From the NCBI GenBank assembly GCA_947561395.2, contig OX387193.1:14632001-14696000 (forward strand): 64,000 nucleotides of DNA, read 5' to 3'. How positions within the stretch are numbered: the first letter of the stretch is position 1; the number at the start of each line of letters is the position of its first letter. Below, piece after piece: positions 11,076 to 23,939 of this stretch. This DNA is from Buxus sempervirens (Eukaryota; Streptophyta; Magnoliopsida; Buxales; Buxaceae). The notes below the pieces were generated by a model. The model saw only the letters and a program-made list of their open reading frames with translations, had not been told where the DNA came from and made no database searches. A program made the translations under genes and the position numbers.

Positions 11076-12700
11076 CCAATTAAATAACCTAATTCTATAC
11101 GCTGGGAATACCAATTGTATTCTTGCTCGTATTGAACAGCCGCAAGCGACAGTCACTCGGTCGAGAACAACTAAGGAAGAAGAGGAAGAAGGGAGGATGC
11201 CTAGTTTGTGTTCTTCATCGTCCAGGGAGTATCTCACGTCTGTGAGTATTGCTGCTTAGAGAGAGAAGGAGAAACAACGCACCAATAGAGGTAGGTGACA
11301 CCGTTTGATCGATTGTTTGTATTTATGTTCGTTTAATCTCCAAGGCATGTTTTTATGTGATATATTGATGTATTTAGTTTGATAACAATGTTATATGTAT
11401 GTTAGAATGATATTGGACGAGAAAAAACATGTTTTGAAACGTTTCTGTTAGTTTTTGGAGGACCGCCAACCTCGACTGTGCTCGGCGCTCTTAGGCGCTA
11501 GTTAAAATTTTTAGACCGCTGAAGATCGCGAGACGACTTATCATCGGCGATCGAAATTTCACTACTGCCAACCTTTGACCGCCGGGGCGATCCTAGGTGC
11601 TCTGTGCAGAAATTGCAGATTTTTGTAATTTCGAACCTGATTCAATTCCAAACCATTTTTAGACAATTTTAATCATTAATTAAGATGTTTTAAGACCAAA
11701 ATAAATTATTCAATTTCCTGTTTTATAGAAAAATAAATTAGGAAGATATTTAGGACATTAGTTGCCAAACTTTGAACGTAATTGAGAAATCTAGTTTTTG
11801 GAAAACTTGACTTTTATTTAATTACCAAAACATCTTTTAAACCACACTATAATTCAGAGAATTACAGAAAGAGAATTCAGATCATAAATTCAGAACTCAG
11901 TTAACCCAAGTATTGAAGTAAATGTCAAATTTAACCTTTATATGCCGCTAGGCATCAACCCTTATAGAAATATTATATATTAGGGAATTTTGGAGTCTAG
12001 TGGGCATAGCTGGTTATGGATCCATAGTTGTTGCTAGATAGCTGAGGGATATGTCATTTGGGTTGAGTTTCTCCCTTGTGCGACGCGCTTCCTTTGCAAG
12101 TTAGTTTGCCTAGGAAGGTCCTATGTTTGGAGGGACACCCTGGTGAGCCGCTAGTGATTCCCTGTACATGTGGATAAGCGACCATTTCCATGCATTGATT
12201 CTGGTGCTGCATGCTGGTGGTACATGCCAACTCTGATGGGTACGTGTGCAATAAGTCAGTGACTACGTCTCTTGTTTAAGCTGCGCTGCATGGGACTTGA
12301 GTATCATTAGTAGCATTGCTCCTAAGACGCACGGTGGTATAGCGGTTGGTCGAGAGTCATCTCAAAAGGTTTATCTATCTTTGTGAGTCCTACAATGACA
12401 CGAAAATCATAAACACTTGATATTATTATTGTATACATGCTGGAGGCATGTGATTGAGATATTGGTCGGATGTGACTGTTTAGTGTACCCTAGCATAGTA
12501 TGGATTATGTTATTGATTCTAATATTGGATTCCTGTCATGGAACTTGCTGAAATTCATATTCTGAGCTGTTTAACTATACTATTTTGTATTCATGATTAA
12601 TACGAATGATTATACGAGCCTGCTTAGTCGATATTGCTTAATCGTGTTTGAATTGTTATTTTCTTATATGAACTGTTTAAACATGCATGTGTTACCTATT

Positions 12701-12741
12701 GGGATATTCGTATCCCACCCTACTTTTATTTCATTTTTCAG
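12701..12741 (+). promoter_or_regulatory. Stem-loop with compensating change plus 3' splice acceptor
   Basis: GGGATA-TTCG-TATCCC forms a perfect six-pair stem. LTR A has GAGATA-TTCG-TATCTC in the same place, so both sides of one pair differ and pairing is kept. TTTTATTTCATTTTTCAG follows, ending at 12741. Confidence 0.6.
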
Positions 12742-12830
12742 TTGATACGCGAGAAGGGGATCATAGTGATTTCCAAGGAGAGGTAGCTGAGTATTCATCG
12801 GAGGATTACTTTTACCCGGATATTGTCTGA
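12741..12830 (+). other. Short conserved frame after the LTR acceptor (family B)
   Basis: Read from the acceptor G as first codon base, the frame gives VDTREGDHSD and ends SSEDYFYPDIV. LTR A has a frame in the same phase starting DTRGEA and ending REEDYYYLP. The acidic/Tyr end is kept in all B copies seen (EDYFY or EDFYY). It could be the last coding exon of a small LTR-encoded protein or an RNA-level constraint. Confidence 0.4.
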
Positions 12831-13099
12831 GGTGGAGGATTGATATAGACTTAGTTATTTTTTATTAGATTATTATTCATTTGGTTTGATGTACTAGAGA
12901 GATGAGAGATTAGTAACCTTTTATTTTACCAGAATTTGATATTAATGTTGATGATTAACTATATTGGTTCTTGAGGATTTTAGACTACACTTCCGCACAT
13001 ACTTGTTCCGCACTCTGATAGTATAATAAATTGAATGGAGTATTTAATTCTCTTGTCTGGTATATTCTTGATGTATATTTAATATGGGCCAATAACACC

Positions 13100-13782
13100 T
13101 GGCTGCCCTATGAGCCATCTGAAACTCTATTGTGGGGCTTTATGCAAATTTGGCTGAGATGACGGCATTCTAATTCAGTTGTTCCAAAGCGTTTGACTGG
13201 ATTTGATCTGAGGTGGTTTTCTACACTTGACCATGGGAAAATCAGAAGATGGAAGGATTTGCCTGACCCCTTTTTGGCCCAATATAAGTTCAATTCTGAG
13301 ATCTTGCCAGATAGGTACGATGTGACGAGGATAAGCAAAAACTAAAGACAAACCTGTGAGGCAATACGCCAAAAGGTGGAGGGAGATTGCCTCCCAGGTC
13401 AGGCCACCAATGTTGGAGCCTGAAATGATCTCAACATTCATAAGTACACTGGGGCAGCCATTTTACAATCATTTGGTGGGTCAGACTACCACCAACTTTG
13501 CAGCCCTAGTACAAGTGGCCGACCGGATTGAGGATGGAGTCAGATCAGGAAAGATAATTGATTACTTTGCTATGGCTGGTCAGTTAGATTCCTCAAACTC
13601 TTTTGCACAGAAGAAGGGGAATGGGACGAAAAAGAATGGGAACAAGAAAGAAGGAGAAGTGAACCTGGTACAAGCTCCTCCTCCCAGAAAACCGCTCCAC
13701 ATCAATGTTCCTGCACCCCAATAGACCCAGCAGCCATAAGCCACCCATCAAATTCCGCTCAACGTCAATTTCTCTCCATCCA
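13100..13782 (+). pseudogene. Tat-type gag, second fragment (element T1)
   Basis: It reads through LTGFDLRWFSTLDHGKIRRW, then QYAKRWREIASQVRPPMLEP, FISTLGQPFYNHLVG and a Lys-rich end (KKGNGTKKNGNKKEGE). The 'Y..RWR.iAsQV.PPm.e.Em...F..TL...fy.hlvG' pattern is typical of the Gag domain of Tat/Ogre-type plant elements. It is cut at 13783 by element B. Fossil with a few breaks. Confidence 0.8.
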
Positions 13783-13968
13783 TGTAAAACCCCGAATTTT
13801 CCTTAAATAATAAATAAATTAATAAATAATATGTTTGGGAATTTTAATTGATGGAAATATTTTATAAATGTAGGGGATGATATAATTAGTGGAGATCCAG
13901 AGTTGGACGCCGATCCAACCGTCCGATCATGAGATCTAATGCATGTGAGCTACGTGGGATCAAGAGAA

Positions 13969-13977
13969 TATATATAA
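13969..13977 (+). promoter_or_regulatory. TATA box of the left LTR of element B
   Basis: TATATATAA, in the same place relative to the LTR start as the boxes of the other B LTRs. Confidence 0.55.
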
Positions 13978-15556
13978 TGGTTTATACCCTAATCGTATAC
14001 GTTTTGAAATACCCTTCTTATTCTACAGCCGCAAGCAACAGTCGCACGACCAAGAGCGACTATGATTGACAGAAGAAGAAAGGAAGAAAAGAAGAAGAAA
14101 GGAGAGGGTTTTCTTCATCCCAAGAGTAGAGTTTTACGTTAGTAATCATTGCTGTTCAAGAGGAGAAGGAGAAACCAAGCGAATAGAGGTAGGTGACACC
14201 GTTTGATCGATTGATTTGTATTTATGTGTGTTTAATCTTCAAACCATGTTTTTATGATGTAGATATATGTATTAAGCATGATATAATCGTTATAAGTATT
14301 GTGGAATTGCTTAGAATAGGAAAAATCACATTTTGAAACTGTTTCTGTTCATTTTTGGGGGACTGCCGACCTTGACTGTGTTCGGCGATCCTCGGCGCTA
14401 GTTAAAAATTTGAGACCACCGAAGATCGCGTGAAGACTTATCGTCGGCGATCTAATTTGCACTACCGCTGACCTTAGACCGCTGGGGCGATCCTAGGCGC
14501 TCTGTGTAGACATTTCAGAATTTTGTAATTTCGAACCTGATTCAATTCCAAACTATTTTTAGTAAATTTTAATGATTAATTAAGATGTTTTAAGACCAAA
14601 ATAAATTAGGAAGATTTTTAGGACACTAGTTGCCAAACATTGTTTAAAACTGTGAAATCTAGTTTTTGGAACACTTGACTATTATTTAAATTCCAGAACA
14701 TCTCTAAATTACACTATAAACCAGATAATTACATAAAGAGAATTCATAACTCATTTAAACCCAAAATATTGAAGTAATTGATAGATTTAACCTTTATATG
14801 CCACTAGGCACCAACCCTTATAGAAATATTATACTTTAGGGAATTTTTGGAGTCTAGTGGGCATAGCTGGTTATGGATCCATAGTTGTAGCTAGATAGCT
14901 GAGGGATATACCATTTGGGTTGAGTTTCTCGCTTGTGTGACGCGCTTCCTTTGCAAGTTAGTTTGTTCGGGAAGGTCCTATGTCTGGAGGGACACCTCGG
15001 TGAGCCGCTGGTGATTCCCTATACATGTGGATAAGTGACCATCTCCATGCATTGATTCTGGTGCTGCATGCTGGTGATACATGCCAACTCTAATGGATAC
15101 GTGTGCAATAAGTCAGTGACTACGGCTCTTGTCTAAGCTGTGCTGCATGGGACTTGAGTATCATTAGTAGCATTGCTCCTAATACGCACGATGGTATAGT
15201 GATTGGTCGAGAGTCATCTCAAAAGGTTTATCTATCTTTGTGAGTCCTACAATGACACTGAAATCAAAAACACTTATTATTATTGTATACATGCTGGAGG
15301 CATGTGATTGAGATATTGGTCGGATGTGATTGTTTAGTGCATCCTAGTAACGTGTGGATTTTGTTATTGATATTGATATTGGATTCCTATAATATATAAT
15401 ATGCTGAAATTCATCTTTAGAACTGTTTATCATACTGTTTTGTATTCAGGAATGATACGGATGATTATACTAGCCTGCTTAGTCGAGATTACTTAATCGT
15501 GCATGAACTGTTATTTTACTTATATTAACTGTTTAAACATGCATGTGTTACCTACT

Positions 15557-15598
15557 GGGATATTCTTATCTCACCCTACTTTTATTTCATCTTTTCAG
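15557..15598 (+). promoter_or_regulatory. Stem-loop and 3' splice acceptor, left LTR of B
   Basis: GGGATATTCTTATCTC (15557-15572) is a slightly weaker stem than in the other copies. It is followed by a T-rich tract and CAG ending at 15598. Confidence 0.45.
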
Positions 15599-16059
15599 CT
15601 GATATGCGATAGGGGGATCATAGTAGTGATTTCTAGGGAGAGCTAGCTGATTATTCGCCGGAGGATTTCTATTATCCGGATATTGTCTGAGGTGGAGGAT
15701 TGATATAGACTTAGTTATTTTGATTAGACTATTATTCATTTGGTTTGATGTACTAGAGAGATGAGAGATTAGTGCCCTTTTATTTTTACCAGACTTAACA
15801 TTAATGTTGATGGTTAACTATATTGGTTCTTGAGGATTTTAGGCTACACTTCCGCACATACTTGTTCCGCACTCTGATAGTTAATTAATTAAATGGATTC
15901 TTATTTCTTTAGTCTGGTATATTTCTTGATGATGTATTTGATATGGGCCAGTAACACCTCGGATTTGGTTGATGAACTGAATTCGGGTTGCTATAGTAGC
16001 GAACCGGGTTCGGGTCTGGTGCCGGTTTGCACTGACCCGGGTTCGGGGCGTTACAGAGA

Positions 16060-16071
16060 TGGTATCAAAGC
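16060..16071 (+). other. Primer-binding site of element B
   Basis: TGGTATCAAAGC begins four bases after the LTR end. It is close to TGGTATCAGAGC, the usual complement of the 3' end of initiator Met-tRNA in plant Ty3/gypsy chromoviruses. Confidence 0.85.
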
Positions 16072-16178
16072 AATGGTCCTAATCTTAGATAGCCAGCTTT
16101 AGGGGAATGGGATTGTGAGTAAGCTAGGTAGAACCCCTAGAATTAATGGATTCTAACAAGTGAATTTGTATTTTACAA

Positions 16179-16863
16179 ATGGCTGGTAGAGCGAGACGTG
16201 CTAGAGCTGATCCTATTGAGAGAGCTGATGTTGAGGAGGAGCAGCAGGATGTTCCATTACCTCCACCACCTCCAGGGGTGATGTGTGGGCTGTTGTTAGT
16301 AGCTTGGCAGAGCTTCTTGCCAAGGAAAGGGAGGAGAGACTGAGCCAGCATGACAATGGAGGAAATGGTGGCAATGGTCACGGGGATGTGCCTATACATG
16401 AGAGAGCGATACAGACAGCCAAGGATCTAGAGCAGTTCTGGAAGTTGGATCCACCTATCTTCAGTAGACGTCCAGATCCAATGGAGGCTGAGAGATGGCT
16501 GATGAGAGTGGAGTGGATTTTTGAGGCCATGGGATGTCTGATGGACCGGAGAGTGCGATTGGCAGCATTCTTATTTGAGGGCGAGGCAGTTCATTGGTGG
16601 ACAGCCAAGAAGAGGCAGGACCCTCAGGCTACATACATGACTTGGGATAGATTCCGAGAGGTCTTCTACGACCAGTACTTTTCTGAGGAGGTTCGGTTCA
16701 AGAAGGAGCGGGAATTTGTGGAGATTACCCAGGGGAGCCAGACAGTGGCCCAGTATGAGGCTAGATTTGCAACCTTATCTCGATTTCCACCCCACATGAC
16801 ATAGGATGAGAGGAGGCTGACTTCACATTTTGAGCGGGGTCTGAAGCCTGAAATTAAGAGTAT
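16179..16863 (+). pseudogene. gag: Gag of element B, first fragment
   Basis: It starts MAGRARRARADPIER, parallel to [13 protein letters not shown] of element A, which supports this ATG. It continues with QFWKLDPPIFSRRPDPMEAE, WLMRVEWIFEAMGC, RVRLAAFLFEGEAVHWW and FYDQYFSEEVRFKKEREF, which is the standard chromovirus Gag domain. It is interrupted by the solo LTR at 16864. Fossil, broken. Confidence 0.85.
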
Positions 16864-17187
16864 TGTAACGCCCCGGATCCGTGTTGTTCATTAAAGATAT
16901 AACACGTCTCACGGAGGTTAGGCAAGGATCGTTAATCAATTTATGATCGCTGGATAATCATACATCTATAACCTGACAGAGTGCACATTTCCATTTATGC
17001 AAAATTGTAACATTTAAACTAAACTGGAATCATATGGTTCATCCCCAATTTACTTTAATACATCTCAATTAATTCAAAGTTCTCAAATTCGGAACAGATA
17101 ACCTACAAGTCTAAGGAAGGTAATAGTAGTCTTCCTCCCTATATGCCTCAGCAGGATCTACCCCAGTAATCGCCTCACCACGAGTAT

Positions 17188-17228
17188 CTGAAAAACAGAA
17201 CAACAACAGAGTGAGATACGAATATCTC
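17188..17228 (-). promoter_or_regulatory. Stem-loop and acceptor of solo LTR A
   Basis: Read on the minus strand, GAGATA-TTCG-TATCTC (17228-17213) is followed by a pyrimidine tract and CAG ending at 17188. The donor is CAG/GTGAGTAG with the intron starting at 18757, so the predicted intron is 1570 bases, against 1571 in both LTRs of element A. Confidence 0.55.
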
Positions 17229-18179
17229 AGCGAGTAGCACATGCATGCAGAAATAGTTGAATCACATTTTAAAACTATGCATCGACAACACTACAATACG
17301 TTTAAACAACCAACATAAATTTCCCAAGTTCAAATCAAACAAATCACATCTCAGTTAAGTACAATAACACATCGATTGGTCAATGTCATGACTATCGTTT
17401 AGTTGATAAATTAAACATGCCAAGTAGACACTCCACACCTCCATGTACACAGTTCCGGCCTACTCAGGGTTTCGGATACTCTGAAATGACGGCCTACTCA
17501 GGGTTTCGTCATCCAATGCAGGCCTACTCCCCGGGTTTCTGCATTGACAACCAGGCCTACTCAGGGTTTCTGGCTGCTCTACACCGGTCGTGGCAACACA
17601 CAAGGCCATGCAATTCCAAAAACCAACAATAACATCACATTACTAAGCTTAAACATCTGGATCCAGGACAAGCTAGACCAAAACAGTAAAACATCGTATA
17701 ATCTCAATACCAATATCAAAGAAAAACCATTCATTTCATATCATGTAAAACTCATCACAATTCATCACCTGTCCCTCTGGACCAAGCAGTACCTCAAGTA
17801 CATTCAGTAATTTCTCATTTCCGTAACACAATTCATATGGAAGTAACACTCAATGCATTCATACCAAGGAAATCCTTTCAATACATTTAAAGTTTCCAAC
17901 AAGCGAAACCAGAAATACAATAACTTCTCAGTCAAAACAGTGTATAGAACAAGGAAAAGCAATTGGTAACTCTTACTAGTTTGGTGTCCGGCACAATACT
18001 CATAAGTAACCTAAACTCAACTTAAAAACTCTTAAGATGTTCACTAATTTTTCCTCTAATAATTTCATAGGCAAAATGGTTTCCCAGGTTCCTAACCAAG
18101 TGAGTAGTGAAGTGGTTTAACCCCTAAGTAATACAAATACTCTTGGTCAAATCAGAAATTCCATTTTAGTAAGCAAAAT

Positions 18180-18450
18180 AGGTCTGCCGCTCACTTACTG
18201 AGGTGGGCGCGAGGTGAGCGCCGGTCGGCGGTGAAGAAAAAGGGTAAAATCGACCTGCCGCTCACCCGACGCTAGGTGAGCGTGAGATGAGCGCGAGATG
18301 GGCGTGAGGTGGGCGCGAGATTCGCGCGAGATGGGCGCATCGTTTTCTACTTCGCGCGAGATGAGCGCCAGCCGGGCGCGAGCTCGGCAGTAGGTCGTTG
18401 TTAACGGGGCGCCTACCTCTGAGGTGAGCGCCGGTGAGCGCGAGGTGAGC
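18180..18450 (-). repeat. CpG-rich word array of solo LTR A
   Basis: A dense block of GTGAGCG, GGGCGCGAG and GCGCGAGATG words in an otherwise A/T-rich LTR. It matches 45591-45865 in element A. Confidence 0.75.
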
Positions 18451-19350
18451 GGATACCCCCTGTGGTTTTCATTTCTCTGTTATTTTGAGATCTACATGAC
18501 TGGCCGGTTTGTGAACCTCTGTAATGGTTCTACTACACTCCTAATACTCCCAGAAAACTTCCCAACCATATTTGGAATTAATCTAAACACTTTCATTTTC
18601 AAATATAAATTAAATCCGGAGACTCTGTTCATGTAACTTCCCGAAAACCAGAAAACCCAGAAAACTCACACTATCACTTTATATATAACCCATGCATCAG
18701 AATAATCTCGAGAGAAACGGAAAACACAAATCCCAGTTGTAAATCAGTGCTACTCACCTGAGTGCGCTTATTCCCGAATGGTAAAACCTCGGCCGATCAC
18801 TTCTCCGGCCATGCACGCGAATGAAAAATCTACCAAAACTAATCTTCTCGAGCAGAGAGAAATAACCCAATGAACTTCAGCTCCAAAACCCTTCTTTTAG
18901 CCCTTGCGATTCTTGTTCTTCACGAACAGAAACCCTAGTCGCCTCTCCAGCCGAAATCGCGAGTTCTCCTGATGTCCAGACTTAACGAAAATGTTTCCCA
19001 AATTATGATAAGCGTATTCTCATAACCCAACCCTACTTTCCATTTTAGTACACTTACTTGATACATACGCGCTCGAATACTATCCCATTTCCTTGATCCT
19101 ATGCATGCTCGCCCACCGAAGATACTACATGTTCAGCATCTATTCGCGTTAATAATCACATAACTATACTTTAATACTAACAATGATTATATTACGATTT
19201 TTCGAAAAAATGGCTATATAACGCCTGTACATACGAGTATGGGCTAAGCCCTCAAACCACAAAATAACCTGATAAACACAGTTTATACATCAGAATAAAT
19301 AACTAAATAAATAAATAAATAACTCACAAAATTCAGGGTCTTACAAGTAT

Positions 19351-19725
19351 GCTGACGGTACTCTTATGCACAGAACTGAAGGACGTGGTACGTAGAGCCA
19401 CTAGGGCTGAGAGCAACATAGAGGCTAGAGTGAGCCAGAGCAAAGCTAGGCCACCTATGAGGCCAGCAGACCAGAGAGGTTTCCTTAGTGGAAACAAAAG
19501 GCCCAAAGACTGGACTAGGGCAGAGCCTTCAGGATGTCAGTATAGGCTAGCTCAGAGGGGATGTGCCAGTTGTGGCAGGTATCATGTACCTGGTCCATGT
19601 GTTGCAACACGAGGCACTTGTTACAGATGCGGAAAGGTGGGTCATAGGATCACTGACTGTCGTTTCTCTCCGAGCTATCAGTAATTAGCAGTGCCACGAC
19701 CAGCATTACCACAGTCAGAAACTGC
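19351..19725 (+). pseudogene. gag: Gag nucleocapsid fragment of element B
   Basis: Gag resumes directly after the AGTAT duplication with LTVLLCTELKDVVRRATRAE. A CCHC zinc knuckle CYRCGKVGHRITDC lies at 19619-19660, preceded by a Cys/His-containing CASCGRYHVPGPC. The knuckle binds the element's RNA in the particle. It is interrupted by solo LTR E at 19726. Confidence 0.9.
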
Positions 19726-22695
19726 TGTAAAACCCCGAATTTCCACCTAATAAATAAATAAATAATAAATAAAAGAAAATATGAGTTAAGTGAAGATTTA
19801 GAGGTAAGTAATTCAAATAGGTCATAAATTGTAAATAAGGAAAGAATTTTAATGAAATTAGCCTAAAAGAGTAAAAAGGGTATTTTGGTAATTTTCAGAA
19901 AAGGGTAATTAATAACTATATTATTAAATAATAACTAGAATTGGAAAATAGAAGAAAATAAATTATTTTGACAAGTTAGAAATTAAAAGAAATTAATAAA
20001 AGCCTAAAAGTGGGAAAAAGGGTAATTAGGAGATTTCACGTCTTAATTTGGAGAAAATAAGGTTTTAGGTGATAATACTGTTTAATTAAATATTTTGCAC
20101 GAAAATAGGTTATAATTAGGAGTTTAGATAATAAGAAACTTAATTAGGATTGTTAAGTAGAAAAATAGAAGGTTGAGAAAAAGTTGGAATTAAATTAGAA
20201 GGATTTAGGCTTTAACTAGACCATGGTTGGGTTAGCCCAAATTAAATTAGCCAATTAGGGTTGGTTTAGGATTTCTAAAGCCTAGTATAAATAGGAAACT
20301 AAGGTTAGACAGGAGGAAAATTTCGTGGGTTTATTATTGAGAGAAAAGAGGGAGAGAAAGGAAGAGGGTGGCTAATGGAGGTGTCTGTCCAACCATCATC
20401 AAACCATGATCGGGAAAGATCCGTACGGTGGATCGCCTTAAACTTTAGAGATTTTGGTCTTCACTGATCGAACTACATTGTGTACGGTGGAGATTTGAAT
20501 TGGGAGAGTCTAGCTTGGTAGGTTTGGGAGCAAAAGCAAGGTCCAGAATTAGAAGTTTCAATGGAAGAAGGATTTAGCGTATAAGGCAAGTAGTAACCCT
20601 TGGAAAACGTGAGGAACTGCATGATTTCGTTTTCTATGATTTAATATTGATTGAACGGATTAGTCGAAATAGTATTTACATGGAATCAAATTGGTTATAT
20701 GTTGATTGGTATTCTTGAAGGAATTGTTGAAATAAAGAAGAAAACTTGGTTTAATCATGAAAATAATTATAGGATGGTATTTAATTAAAAAGAACTAATC
20801 TAAAAGGCTTTAGGAATGTTTTAGAATGTTATTAGATTAATTTAGACCAAAGAAACATATGGAAAAGGCATAAAAATCCGAACTTTAGAAATCTGGAAAT
20901 TTCTGTTTAATTTTTGCATGAATGCCTAGGATCGCCCAGCCTTGTAGAGGTAGGTGTTCTAAGCAGAATTTGTAGATTTTGGTGATTTTTGGAATCCGAA
21001 TAAATCTCTAATAATTTTTCTAGTATCTTAACTATTCTAACATCTTTATGAAGGCCTAATTGAGGTATAGAAAATATAAAAATTAAATTTAATAAACATC
21101 CAAATATTTAATGTCGTAATGGTAAAATAGTGTATAAAAAGGCCTAAACAATGGAGAATAATGTTAGAAATAATATACCTGGTATTTATAGCTTATAAAC
21201 ATCTCCTAAACTTTATTTTAGGTCTGTAGGACATGCTGGAGAATAAAAATACAGAAAACCTAAATAGAAACTATCTTAGGTGCTAAGATAGGAAATTGGA
21301 TTCTAATAAAGGGATTAATAAGGAAAAACTCTAAGTAAGATTCGATTTACTTTATTTGAGTTTTCAATATGAATGTTGGCTACTGGAATTGCATAAACTC
21401 TGAATTTTATCGAACATATGATACATGGGTTTTAGTTTGAATATATTTGGGAAAATGCATATGTTATCTTGAAAAAGGCTTTAATGGAATTCGTAAGGAT
21501 TGAATCATGGATTTCACATGGAATGGAATACTTTGGTATGGATTGGTATGTGGTATGATGTTGTTCTCTTTAATTTTATGGTTGGGTGATACGGCTTCTG
21601 TGGTAGAGTTGATACTATCTTTTACGGCAGAGATGGATAATCCTCTGTGTAGAGATGTGTAATCCTTTACGGGTAAAAGTGTGTATGCCTCCTACATTAG
21701 CGTGTCCTCCCGTATGTGGTTTTATCGTAGTTTGTGTCAGTGGGCTTAGCTGTATATGGATCCATAGTTTTGGCTGGTTAGCTAAGTGGTATTTAGTTTG
21801 GGTTGAGTTACTCCTATATGCGAGAGCGCTTCCCTTGCAAGTTAGTTTGCTCTGGGAAGGTCCTATGTCTGGAGGGACACCTCGGTGAGCCGCTGGTGAT
21901 TCCCTGTACATGGGGATAAGCGACCACACTCCATGTATTGATTCTGGTGCTACATGCTGGTGGTACATCCAACTCTGCAGAGTTCGTGTGCAATAAGTCG
22001 GTGACTACGGCTCTTGCCTAAGCTGCGTTGCATGGGGCTTGAGTATCATTAAGTAGCACTGCCCCTAAGTCGCACGGTGGTATAATAGTTAGTTGAGTGT
22101 CATCTCAAATACTTATCATCTTTGTGAGTCCTGCAATGGCACGTGTTTTATCGCTTTTGTCGGTTTTACCTCGTTAACATCAAGTTACTGGTATTTATAC
22201 ATGATCATCCGTTTCATCGCCTTATTTGTAATTGCCATGAATAACTTGGATTTCTCGTCTTATCGTTGATTAATCGAATACCTCATGACTATTGCTTACA
22301 TTGGACTATTTCAAATGGCATGCACCTGCTACTTGCTGAGATGTAAATCTTACTCTGTTTTCCCCTATTTTTCAGGTTGCTTGGAGAGATCGCGAAGATG
22401 GGGTTTTAATTTGATGGGTAGAATTGTAATTGGTACCAATGTCACATGTTGATTAAATAAACCTTATTGTAAACTGAATGGATATTATTGAATAAAGAAT
22501 TGTTTTTATTGGCCACCATAACTCTGATATATTTAGTTAAAGTTTTAAAATTATTGTGAATCTTGGTTTGTATTTGACCCCAGCTTCGTGGTAACACCTC
22601 GAGTTTGGTTGTTGAACCGGACTTGGGTTGTTACAATAGCGAACCGGGTTCGAGTTGGGTGTCGGTTTGCACTGACCTGGGTTCGGGGCGTTACA
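19726..22695 (+). mobile_element. Solo LTR E (Tekay-type), inserted in element B
   Basis: 2970 bases, TGTAAAACCCCGAATTTCC to GGGGCGTTACA, with a perfect 5-bp duplication ACTGC (19721-19725 and 22696-22700). The last 100 bases are close to LTR B (CGAACCGGGTTCG, GGTTTGCACTGACC) while the rest is diverged. It shares the GTGGGCTTAGCTGTATATGG region (about 21738) and a T-rich CAG (22375). The possible donor is weaker (AAG/GCAAGT, 20586) and the stem-loop is imperfect. Confidence 0.93.
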
Positions 22696-22700
22696 ACTGC

Positions 22701-23932
22701 GCCTGTTTTCCCACAGAGGCCACAGTTTTAGCAGACAGCTCAAAGAGCAGCAGTTGGGCAGAAGCCCCAGGGCAGGGGACCAGTTCAGAGAGGAGGCCAG
22801 AGGCAGGCAGTACCTACTCAGTAGCTGCAGCCAACGAGGGTATATGCAGTGGAGGCACATGAGGAGCATGAGCCTGAGTGTGTGGAGGATATCGAGGTTG
22901 ACCATCAAGCACCTGAGCTGATTGGAGGTATTTTTTTCATTTGTGGTAGATCAGAATGTGTTCTGTTTGATTCTGGTGCTTCCCATTCATTTATATCGCC
23001 TGCTTGTGCACGACGGAGGGGTTTGTCACCCACTGAATTGGATATTGCATTGTTTGTACACACACCTTTGGGAGAGTCTATAGAGTCGAATATATCTATA
23101 GAGACTGCATGATTAGATTGGGTAAACTGGAGTTATCTGGCAATTTGATTGCCTTAGATATTGGACGATTTGACGTAATATTGGGGATGGATTGGTTATG
23201 TAGACACCATGTGACTTTGGATTGCTATGCGGGGACAGTGATAGTTAGAGGGCTAGATCAAACCACTCATTGTTTCAATTGTGAGGGGTTGAAGTCATGG
23301 ATTGGTCTGGTTGCATCCGTGATAGCATAGGAGCTTAGGAGTGACACCCTTGTCATCTCCGATGTACCGGTAGTTCAGGAGTTTGCGGATGTGTTTCCAA
23401 AGGATTTACCTGGATTACCACCTGCTAGAGGAGTAGAGTTCAGGATCCAGTTGATGCCTGGTACGGCACCAGTTTCGAAGCCACCCTATCGGCTTGTGAA
23501 ACTAGAACAAGAGGAATTGAAGAAGCAGCTAGATGAGCTTCAAAAGAAGGGATTCATCAGACCGAGTGTGTCACCATGGGGTGCACCAGTTCTGTTTGTG
23601 CAGAAGAAGGATTGTAGTTTGAGGATGTGTATTGATTATAGGCAACTGAATCAAATGACAGTGAAGAACAAGTATCCGTTGCCTAGGATTGATGACCTGT
23701 TTGACCAGCTAGGAAGTGCATCTTGGTTCTCCAAGATAGACTTGAGGTCGAGATACCATTAGTTGAGAGTGGCAAAGGAGGACATAGAGAAGACAGCTTT
23801 CCGTACACGCTATGGGCATTATGAGTTCTTGGTTATGCCTTTTGGGCTGACCAATGCCCCAGCTGTTTTCATGGGCCTCATGAACAGGATTTTTCATGCA
23901 TACTTGGACAATTTTGTAGTGGTGTTGTATTG
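22701..23932 (+). pseudogene. pol: Protease and reverse transcriptase fragment of element B
   Basis: After the ACTGC duplication come a Gln-rich linker, the aspartic protease core (DSGASHSF at 22969), DVILGMDWL, and reverse transcriptase motifs: [89 protein letters not shown]. The order and spacing match element A. It meets a Tat-type region near 23933. Fossil with several breaks. Confidence 0.9.
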
Positions 23933-23939
23933 GACTAAT

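Larger units (their letters stand above)
10823..13099 (+). mobile_element. Tekay-type LTR (family B), lacking its last ~100 bases
   Basis: It starts TGTAAAACCCCGAATTTTCC, as do the B LTRs at 13783 and 55386, and follows them in order to AATATGGGCCAATAACACC, where the others go on for about another 100 bases to GCGTTACA. It interrupts T1 gag. It carries a TATA box (11068), a donor AG/GTAGGT (11291), a GC-rich patch (11460-11590), the shared GTGGGCATAGCTGGTTATGG word (about 12000), and a stem-loop and acceptor (12701-12741). Fossil. Confidence 0.85.
13783..16055 (+). repeat. Left LTR of element B
   Basis: 2273 bases, TGTAAAACCCCGAATTTTCC to GTTCGGGGCGTTACA. It holds a TATA box (TATATATAA, 13969-13977), a donor AG/GTAGGT (14189), a GC-rich patch (about 14360-14500), and a stem-loop and acceptor (15557-15598). 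The predicted intron is 1410 bases. It inserted into T1 gag. Confidence 0.9.
16864..19345 (-). mobile_element. Solo LTR A (Tekay-type), inserted in gag of element B
   Basis: 2482 bases, reverse complement of the LTRs of element A: it starts TGTAACGCCCCGGATCC and ends GGGTCTTACA on the plus strand. The 5-bp target duplication AGTAT is perfect (16859-16863 and 19346-19350), and gag of element B continues on the far side. With one LTR, no internal region and an intact duplication, it is a product of LTR-LTR recombination. It contains the donor (18757), acceptor (17188), stem-loop and short frame of the family. Confidence 0.95.
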